Shown one piece after another: positions 55,607 through 64,000 of a stretch of DNA of 64,000 nucleotides. The notes under the pieces were generated by a model. The model was not told the origin of the DNA. It ran no database searches and worked only from the letters and a program-made list of their open reading frames with translations. Origin of the DNA: Diospyros lotus (taxonomy: Eukaryota > Streptophyta > Magnoliopsida > Ericales > Ebenaceae); assembly GCF_014633365.1 (NCBI RefSeq), contig NC_068348.1:17254311-17318310 (forward strand), read 5' to 3'. Positions within the stretch are counted from its first letter, which is position 1, and every line of letters begins with the position of its first letter. Position numbers and translations under genes: made by a program.

Positions 55607-58215
55607 TGTAACGACCCATTAGAGGGTTTAGATTTTATTTAGAAATTATTGAATTTCTTAATCAGTTTTGTTTGGAGGATTTTTGCCAATTAATTGTTAA
55701 TGTAGCAATTTAGAGATTTTAATTGAGGAAATAGTATTTAAATATCAATTAAATAGCATTTAATTATATTTCCTTATTAAAGGCAAGGGCAAGAAAGTGA
55801 TTTAGAGATTTAAATAATAATTAGAATTTAATTATTATTAAGAGTTGTGTTCTTGAGGGAAACCAAGTGTGCGTGAGAATTGAAAGTCTCCTACTCTCAA
55901 TAGCAGAAGGTTTTACAAGTCTCCAAGTTATAATGGGAATGAGATGGGCTTAGGGCTATCTATATATATAGAGATAATTGACCATAGCCGTAGTTTACAC
56001 ACCTCAAGAACAAAGAGCAGGAGCCAACAGTGGGTTCAAGTCTTTGCTTAGGAAGATTTCTAGTTGCAGTCGTCGATTCGATCCGATCAGAGTTAGCATA
56101 AGGCAAGTATCCTATCTGTAATTCCTTTCATTACAGATTCATAATAGTTTATTCTCAGTTTATTCTAGCGTTTCAATGAGTTCTCAGATCTATATCAGTT
56201 CCAATATATATATATATATGTATACGTAGAACAGTGAGTGCATGAGGAAGTTATGTAGGATTCTTTATAGTGAATCTTTTAAATATGATCTTCAAATCAT
56301 ATTAGCAGTGATCTCAGAATACCAAGACTCTTTGTTTTGGGTTCCCAGTTTAATCAAATGGTATTTTCAAGTATATGTATATATATTCATGCTATATAAC
56401 CTTATCCAGTGAGATATGATAAGCCATGCACAATTCTTTTCAGCGTTTTTCTTTCAAAAATGATTGATTTATCCATCTCGATATTATTGTATATCAATTG
56501 GGATTGTGCTCCCAAGATTTCTTTTGGAATGGTGTAGTAATGTTAAGCTTTGATTCAAGATATCGTCTCTGTTATCGTGAATTTTATGTCTGATGAGATT
56601 CCAGTCATTCGAATGAGTCTTGTGTCATTCGAATGAGTTTTGAGGCATCCGAATGAGTTTTCAGTGTTATCGTAAGTTTTTCCCTTATAATGTATCAGTC
56701 ATTCGAATGAGTTCTTTGTCATTCGAATAAGTCATGTGTTATCATATCATTCGTATGTGTTTTTGAAGTTTTGAGACTGTCATTCAAATGAGTTTTCTTG
56801 TCATTCGAATGAGCCCTTAAAGATTTGAATAAGTTGTTGCTTTGTATAGTCTAGCATTCGAATGAGTCTCTCTATCATTCGAATGACCCATGAGTATCCC
56901 ATTCATTCATTCGAATGAGGGCACTATTGCATTTGAATGAGTCATTTTTTGCCAGTTCAAAAGTTAGAAAATTATCAAATTCATTCGAATGAATTTGTGA
57001 GTCATTTGAATTAGTCCTTGATCAGATCCAAATAACCTTTGTTATATATCATCTATCATTCGAATGAGCCTCTGTCATTCGAATGAGTTTCTGCCATTCA
57101 AATGAGCTTGTTGTAGTCCACTTTTTTTCATTCGAATGGGCTACTGCTTCATTCGAATTGCTCCTTATGCTTCCTCAATCATCCGAATATTATCATGTGG
57201 CATCCGAATGGCTTCCACTGAATTCTTGATGCAAGTCTTAAATTTAATATAAATATTCAATTATTCAAATATTGAATTTTTATGCTAAGATATGATAAAA
57301 TCCAATATGCCCTGCCTATACTTAGAAATTTCAGAATCATTGTATCTCAATATTGCTGGTAAAAATCATATACCATGTTTAGCAGTTCATTATGACATGG
57401 TCAGCATTATTTTGTGAGATTATTGTGCATACACATTTGTATGAGCATTGAGCATGACTTTATATGGAGCACACTACATATCGTGTGCTAGCACTTATAT
57501 GAGCATTGCATTATGCGCGCCAGGCGGCTTATTCGCGGGGATCCCACTAGTATCAGTTTAGTTATATCTCAATTATGAGATGCTCGCCTGATGTCGACCA
57601 GGGGGCTAGGGGCATATTGCCCACAATATGTGTTTACAGTTTTTATGTTTGCAGGATTCAGATCAGCCAGGTATGTATTACAGTTATGTGGGCCTATGTG
57701 CCAAAGTTGCATACCTGCATTTAGTTTACAGTTTATGTGCATTACATCTTGTAAATGCAATCCAGCAATTATTATATCTCTCAGTACAAGTTCAGTAAGT
57801 ATTTTATCAGTATCGATATTATTAGATTCAGCTCCAGTTATTCTTTCCAGTTTATTACTTGCTGAGCTTTGTAGCTCACCTTGTACTCTTCACCATTCTA
57901 GGTCCTAGCGGGGGAGTACCAGATGTGGGGCCTAGCAGCAGTGTTCAGTAGTGTGTGTACATGGAGCCGCTCAAGACAAAAGATGTCTGGGAGTTGTTAA
58001 ACTTATAGTGTTTGTCAGTTTGGGTTTATTTTTATTTTCAGTTTAGGGATTCTCCCTTACATGCAGTTATGGTTTTTGGTCTTGATGACTCAGAGTTTTA
58101 TTCCAGTTGATTGAGATATTCATTGTTGGTATCAGATTTCAGTTTATCAGTTAGTTTATTTTATATTTTCCCGCAGCACCTCTTCTCGGGCAGTTCTAGG
58201 AGAGGGGGTGTTACA
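55607..58215 (+). mobile_element. P-family solo-LTR-like element, copy 4 (TCGA-type array)
   Basis: Begins TGTAACGACCC and ends GGGGGTGTTACA. The flanks GAAGA (55602-55606) and GGAGA (58216-58220) fit a 5-bp duplication with one mismatch. Promoter-like CTATATATATAGAG lies near 55963, an (AT)n run near 56205. It is 2609 bp long with no coding sequence. Outside the array it is close to the other copies, but its palindromes are a different version. Confidence 0.9.
56590..57215. repeat. Palindrome array of CATTCGAATG type, P copy 4
   Basis: About 25 units, most reading exactly CATTCGAATGAG. Unit starts near 56606, 56626, 56646; 56700, 56720; 56781, 56802; 56854, 56876 are 20-22 bp apart. A few units keep CATCCGAATG. 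CpG-lost variants (CATTCAAATG, CATTTGAATG) are a minority. Confidence 0.92.
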
Positions 58216-58560
58216 GGAGAGGCTTATAAGGCGCAGGCTGCTAATAAGGCACTGATAAAGGAGGCTGCGGAGAAGTTCGTAGTCTGATATGAGGTGGTGT
58301 TGTCCCACTTCTAGGCTCTCTAGCCTGGCCATGACCTTTCGACCTTCAGGCCCTTCAAAGAGATCAAGGATGGTAAGTTGGTGCTTCCATTTATAGTTGT
58401 AGATGATCAACCCGAGACCTTGATGGAGGTAAACGAGGTTGGAGCAAATTAGGTTGAGCAATGAGCTCGAGAGATCGAGGTGTTCGTGCTTGCTAATCTT
58501 GCCAGAGAGTCAACCTCCGAAGATATTGCTATTGGGCCTGGTCCTGACCCAACTAAGTCA
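58216..58560 (+). pseudogene. Coiled-coil coding remnant, part 2
   Basis: The frame that ended SWLKED before P copy 4 continues as EAYKAQAANKALIKEAAEKFVV, so the two parts were one protein before the insertion. It then reads HDLSTFRPFKEIKDGKLVLP with stops between and ends in acidic residues. Not recognised as a named family. An 18-T run follows at 58564-58581. Confidence 0.45.
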
Positions 58561-58850
58561 TACTTTTTTTTTTTTTTTTTTGTAATAACATGGGAATTTT
58601 TATATAGACCTAGTCTTGTAATGGCGTAATTTTTATGATGTTTGAAAAGATGGGATGTGTTGACAAGTATCTGAGCTATTTTAACTTAATAGTTTCTCGT
58701 TGCATGTTTAAAAATAGACATGAGATAGAGTGAGTACCTTTGTTTCCAAGATCGGACTTATCCTTGCATGGTTTGAATGAGACCGAGGTGAATTAAGGTT
58801 TAGCCATGCCCATTTGATACAAGGCATGTTTTGAATGAGACTGAGGTGAC

Positions 58851-59185
58851 CATGCCGATCTAACCCCTATCCTTGTCTGATCCAGGGGATGATAGACGAC
58901 ATGATAAGAGAGATCGAGATGGCCCCGAGGTTTGCCAGCCGGTGAAGACCTGAGTGCTTGAGGGCAGATTGATCATGCTGAACTACCCTTGTCCATGTCT
59001 GATCTAGGGGATGATAGATGGCACCATGAGAGAGAGACTAAGATGGCCTCATGGTCCGTCTCTTGGGGTAGACTCGAGCGCTTAGGGGCAGATTGACCGT
59101 GCCTATCTAACCCCCATCCCTATTTGATAGGGGGAATGGTAGACGACACATCGAGAGAGATTGGGATGGCCTTGAGGCTTGACGA
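58851..59185. repeat. Tandem repeat, about 123-bp unit, nearly three copies
   Basis: Units begin near 58851, 58975 and 59098. Each holds a CTGATC-AGGGGATGATAGA core, GAGAGAGA and GATGGCC(C/T). The copies differ at many positions, so it is old. Confidence 0.75.
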
Positions 59186-59194
59186 CGCATATGT

Positions 59195-59800
59195 TTGAGC
59201 ATATGTAGTAGATATCAAGCTGATCCAAGTGAGAAACACTGGATTACAGTGAAGAACATCCTTAAGTACTTGAGAAGGACTAAAGAGAAGTTCTTTGTAT
59301 ATGGAGAAGGAGAGCTTACCGTGAAGGGGTTCACAGATGCCAGTGTCCAGTCCGACCATGATGATTTTAAATCACAGTCGGGATTCAGATTCTTCCTGAA
59401 CGCGGGGCCGTTTGTTGGAAGAGTTCCAAACAGGAGACAGTTACAGATTCAACAACCAAAGCCAAGTACATAGCAACCGCCAAAGCAGCTAAGGAGGTTG
59501 TATGGATCCGTAAGTTCATTGGTGAACTTGGTGTGGTGCCCAGCATTGTTAATCCAATAACAGTGTATTGTGACAACAATGGAGCCATCTCACAAGCGAA
59601 AGAACCACGGTCTTATCAACGGACCAGACATGTATTACGGCGTTACCATCTGATAAGAGAAGTTATCAGCTGAGGTGACATGCATATAGAGAATGTACTG
59701 ACGGACAACAACGTCGTAGATCCCTTAACTAAAGCTTTATCCCAAGAGAAACATGAAAGTCATGTTCGATCATCAGGTATGAGATACATAAGTGATTGGC
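59195..59800 (+). pseudogene. Copia RNase H remnant
   Basis: Starts in the connection region (SRYQADPSEKHWITVKNILK) and carries the RNase H start FTDASVQSDHDDFKSQSGF. Beyond about 59400 the frame is broken; in other frames the expected segments for the Glu- and CDN-containing motifs can still be traced (CDNNGA context near 59570). It directly precedes a polypurine tract and LTR. The rest of pol is missing on the left, where the 123-bp repeat begins. Confidence 0.75.
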
Positions 59801-59807
59801 TCTAGTG

Positions 59808-59818
59808 CAAGTGGAGAT
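59808..59818 (+). promoter_or_regulatory. Polypurine tract of the 59.2-kb copia remnant
   Basis: CAAGTGGAGAT directly before the LTR start TGTTAG. Confidence 0.8.
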
Positions 59819-60874
59819 TGTTAGTGTAGGTGATCTAGACCCAATCAGATTGGGCAAATTATACACTGACATTTGTAATCATATTTCATATTGAATAAAG
59901 AATTATTTAAGAAGTCGTTCTATTAGTTTCTTGTTATTAATGTAATGATCGGTTGAAACTAGATAGAAGTCCATATGATGTATATTGTGATTAATTTATA
60001 AAGATGTGAGATGATGCATCATAGTTTCTCGACATCATTAAATGTCCCAAGTTGTAGCAATGTCAAGAATGGACATTGACAATTGCGGTAAGACTTATAT
60101 GTGCTATGTTTTTTTTTTGCTATGTGATAGCAATGGGGGTCTCACACCCATAGGCATGGGGATGCCTAGACAAGTACATAGGTAACCAATGTTGGAGAAC
60201 GTGTCACTGGACATGACTCGCCATGAGAATCTATTTTGGTTATATGTTAATGGAATTCTCATACGAGATGGGTGTAACTATTCCTTGGACCTGAGGTTGT
60301 CACGGTCATCTCATAAGAAGACGGATACGCTATGACATCGTTTCGATGGGCCTACATAAAGGCTGCATGTGGGCGATTGTTGGACATATCGTGAGGTTTA
60401 TGGAGATGGGTGCATAACCAAGATGGGACTCGTCTATCCCTTGATAGAGGATGATGTATCTAAGGCGCCTTCGGTGGATATTTACTTTAAATCCATGGCC
60501 ATGGTGAAAGAGATCAATAAGGAGTTATTGATTTACTTTCTATTAAGTGAAGATATCCGAAAGACCGAGAAAAATCATGTGATCGTTATCAAGCAACACA
60601 TTGCCATACTTGAGATCACATAAGATACATTGACGAGAGGATCGAATTACATGGTAACCATCCTCGTGAATGATTATTTGCGGATTATGAATCCTTCTGA
60701 ATAATTGGGTAGGCATGATGCCTTGCTAGAGGCCAATCATGTCTTATCTGTTCATACCGACACATTGCCAACATATTCGGAAGCCTAATGATTAATACGC
60801 AATAGGCACGGTCCCTGGCTTAAACCAGGAGAGGAGACATATGGTTAAGTGGGACACTTCGTCAAGAAGTTGTG
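59819..60874 (+). mobile_element. Copia 3' LTR, truncated
   Basis: Begins TGTTAGTGTAGGTG and matches 25075-26135 of the solo LTR in element C. The match stops at GAAGTTGTG near 60874, where another LTR begins. The rest of this LTR is expected beyond the window. Confidence 0.85.
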
Positions 60875-60876
60875 TT

Positions 60877-63800
60877 TGTTGAGTTCTAACCTAGTCAAGA
60901 GGGGGGGTGAATTGACACCTTTTAAAAACTTTAATGCAAAACTTATGCACGTATATATATGAGAAAACAAATTTAATATAAACCAAAATTGTAGTTGAGA
61001 GTACGGGAGCACTTAAATACTAGATGGATAATATGATATCCGCCAGCTGTGCTAGTATGTGCTTAGATCCAATATACTCTTCAAATTACAACTTGGTGAA
61101 AAACAAGTGATTTGAATGCACACAATAACAAGACTTTAAATAAACCAAATGGAATATTGAATGAGTACAAAGAATGATCAATTAAAGCAAATCAGAATAT
61201 AATAGCCAACAAGAATGTAGGCCTTAGGATTTGGCCACACAAAAACAAAAACAAACAAGTATAATCATGAAAGAATAAGTAAAGAGTGAAGAGAAGAAGG
61301 ACACAACGATTTATAGTGGTTCGGCCCTTATGGCTTACATCCACTACCTAAGGATTCCCTTCCTTAGGATTTTCAATCAAATCCACTATATGAAACTTTT
61401 CTTACAACCACCAAAGCCTTCACTTGGCTTCACCACCACCAAACTATTTCTGGAGTCTCACACTCACTAGTTTGGATTTTGTACGCTCTTTACAAGATAG
61501 TAGAGATTGAAAAATAGGGTTCTCTCAAAAATAATACAATGAAGTGTAGAGAACTCTCTTAGTTTTCTCTCAAGAAGATAGAGGAAAAGAAAGACTTAGA
61601 GAGAATGAAAATCTTGGCCAATGATGTAGAGAATAATAGGGCTTCAAAAAGTTGTTCCAAAGGCTTCAAGAGATCCTTTTATATAGTGTTAGAGTTGGCT
61701 TTCCTTGATCAATCTCAGCCCTCCATGTGTCAAGTCTTCAAGCCAATCTCAGCCCTTCATTTGAATTCTTGATTTACCTTCCATAATCAGCTAACTTGAT
61801 TGATCATCAAGATCTTTGACTTTTGTTGATCTCCAATCAGCCTTAAATGAGCAAATCAATTCCAATAATGCATGACTGATTTTAAGGATTAAAATATCAT
61901 CAAAATCCTTCATAATTCGTGAAAAATCGACCATAAATAAGAAATAATAAATTCTGACTTCTAGTTGAATCTTCAATCACCTTTGATTGTGTAATTGGCT
62001 CCTTAGCTTCCATAACAAGCATAGCTAATTTGAAATTTGAATTTAAACCTCCAAATGGTGGAAAAACCATCCAAATATTCTCAAATAATGAAGCAAATTT
62101 GTCCAACAATGAAGATATCAATCATAACTTCAAAAGCCCTTAATTGATCAAGTTTCCATACTAAAAATGTGAAGGATCATAAACGAGGAAACATAGCATG
62201 CAACGGAAGCGGTTTAAAATCAAAACCGTTCCTCGTATTGATTAGAATCTAGAAGACTTACTTTTTCGGCGGATTACCGGACGAAAAGGGGCAATAGGAG
62301 CAGGATGAGCGGGAGCTTCTTCGCGTGGTGGAGACGACGGCTGTCCTGCAATCCTACGGCTCCTTCGCATCAGAACTTGGAGGCTCTCTTTCGATCTTCC
62401 GAAGTATGACTCGAACTCGCGGCCTCTCTTTCGGTGAAGAAGAGCAAAAACGACCTTGGATGAAAAAACAACCAAAGAGACATATATATAGGGAGAACCC
62501 TAGGGTTAAAACCATAGTGGGTCAAACCCTAATGGGCCAAGTCTATTTAATTAATTTTCTAATTGGGTTAGCCCAATTTAATTAATTAAACTAATGAACT
62601 ATTATTTTATTCTAACCCAATTAATTATGGACCATCCTGAATAAAATAATTCTCTCTCAATGTAATTCACCCAACAAGCCAAATGTATTAAAAAATACAC
62701 GAGTTACATCGAGCTACCCCGGGGACCAAAAGACAAATTATTCACGGCTACTAAAATGACCAAAATATCCCTGCTACCTAGTAGCTATATTTTGTCATTC
62801 TAAGTGTTCCAACTATCACCATATGGTAACACTGACCCCACGAATAATTTTGCATATGCCATGTCTTTGACCTACTGGTGTAATGACGAAAATACCCTTC
62901 TGCGTAACACCCATCATTTAGAAAGGAATAATGTACTAACACCTCTCTAAATGATTTCTACCATCCTTAGATCACTAGTCCAATAATCCGTGACTACTTG
63001 AATGTACTTGCTTATCACTAGGAGCTACCCAGAAGCACACACTCTTAAGTCACGTTCCCAGGGCCCTGGATTATTTGATTATTCTTGGACAATCACAAGG
63101 GGGTGAATCACAGAAACTATCTTGTATTAGTCTGTCTTAGCTAATTAGAAACCATACTCCCAACTCAAAAGGATATTGATCTTTGATAGACCTCACCTAC
63201 AATGAATCTAAGAATATAGCTCTAGGTTCACTAGACCACCAACTAATACTCAAGTATTAGAGTACTCGTCCACGTAGTAGCAGTGATAGACTAGCTCTAT
63301 GATAATTAGTACTTTGTCATTAGCTTCTATCACAGGTCCTCTCTACGCATTCCAAATGCGCTTGTACAATTAGAGTAAACGGACTGTTTACTGGCTAAGG
63401 CAAGCCATCCTCCATTAGGATCTATTGCACAATGATCTTATCATGATAGAATGCCCAGTTCTACCAAAAGATCAAGAGTAATATTTTTCTTGCTTATTAA
63501 GTACCCATGATTCATGCCTAACTGTGAAGAACGACCCATCACATGAATCACTTACTTAATAGCATGGACACTTTTCCAACAATTAAATGCAAATAATATA
63601 TGTGCCATGAACTGAATAAAAGAAACATCATTACCATAAATTAAACAAAAGATGTCTTTAGGGCATACATTTCCAACAAAATGTTGACAATAAGAAGAGA
63701 ATCAATTTGTGTAGCTGAATATATGCAAGATATCCTTAGAATATTCTCCCATAATGAAGATATCAATTAGCTATAATGAGGATATCAATTAGTCATAATG

Positions 63801-64000
63801 AGTAGGATAATTGATTCCATGATTTGAGTAAAGGATCCTTTTAATGAGATAGAATCAGCAATAAAGGAAAGTAATATCATTCAAGGTTTAACTTTCAAAC
63901 CTTAATTTCCTCCATTAATGATGAACAATAATGTTGAATCTTTAACTTCTCCGTTTGAATGCAATTCAAAAATTCTTCCATATTTAACTAAGTAAAGAAG
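60877..64000 (+). mobile_element. Start of an unclassified LTR element, running out of the window
   Basis: Begins TGTTGAGTTC directly where the copia LTR stops, followed by AGAGGGGGGGTGAATTGAC. A TATA-like CCTTTTATATAGTG lies near 61674, about 0.8 kb in, consistent with LTR promoter sequence in plus orientation. No coding is seen, and the open stretches on the minus strand near 61791-62121 have no recognised domain. A D-family solo LTR is inserted at 62170. No family name can be given from the visible part. Confidence 0.55.
62170..63678 (-). mobile_element. D-family copia solo LTR with perfect TSD
   Basis: The plus strand begins TGAAGGATCAT and ends TTTCCAACA, the complement of the element D LTR. 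It is flanked by AAATG at 62165-62169 and 63679-63683. It is 1509 bp against 1497-1516 bp for the element D LTRs. The promoter is on the minus strand (complement of TATATATAGGG near 62483). Confidence 0.95.

Noticed and set aside
61791..62121. Overlapping minus-strand open frames near 62 kb as genes
   Set aside because: Short, overlapping in different frames, without domains, inside LTR-like sequence.

Overview
This window is repeat-dense nuclear DNA from a flowering plant. It contains LTR retrotransposons of at least eight families, most of them nested inside one another, and I find no host gene. The plant assignment rests on Athila-, Tat- and chromovirus-type Ty3/gypsy sequences, Ty1/copia elements with plant-type polyproteins, and tRNA-iMet-type primer binding sites (TGGTATCAGAGC). 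The species cannot be named from this sequence. There is one assembly gap, a run of 100 N at 1427-1526.

Layout, left to right. 1-1426: 3' part of a long solo-LTR-like repeat (called P here) that carries an array of 10-bp palindromes and, in this copy only, a 5S rRNA fragment. 1527 to about 10085: a decayed Athila element (gag, PR, RT, RNase H, IN, start of 3' LTR), interrupted by a copia solo LTR at 5241-6594. About 10086-15068: 3' part of a chromovirus-type element ending in a 2.5-kb LTR. 15069-34005: a reverse-strand Tat element (PR, gag, PBS, LTR), interrupted by P copy 2 (16870-19548) and by an 11.25-kb full-length element C (21722-32971), which itself contains a copia solo LTR (25075-27128). 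34006-40468: decayed reverse-strand chromovirus-type LTRs, interrupted by P copy 3 (36743-39216). 40469-53625: a rearranged, partly inverted copia element (D). 53631-59185: an unrecognised coiled-coil coding remnant, interrupted by P copy 4 (55607-58215), then a 123-bp tandem repeat. 59186-60874: a copia RNase H remnant with a truncated 3' LTR. 60877-64000: the start of another LTR, holding a reverse-strand solo LTR of the D family (62170-63678).

Insertion calls rest mainly on TG...CA ends and 5-bp target-site duplications (TSDs) read directly: GAATT (5241-6594), GTATA (P2), AATAC (P3), ACAAG (D) and AAATG (62170-63678) are exact. TTGAC/CTGAC (C), GAAGA/GGAGA (P4) and ATAAG/ATAGG (25075-27128) differ at one base. 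No reading frame for a complete polyprotein is open. The best preserved is the gag-PR-IN part of element D at 48460-50112.

The main points of interest are these. (1) The P family carries palindrome arrays spaced about two helical turns apart; in one copy nearly every unit has changed from CATCCGGATG to CATTCGAATG, which keeps the palindrome and the central CpG. (2) Chromovirus-type LTRs share a double hairpin whose first stem shows compensatory base changes. (3) Element D is a natural foldback with about 3.8-kb inverted arms. (4) A 5S rRNA fragment with an A-rich tail lies inside one P copy.
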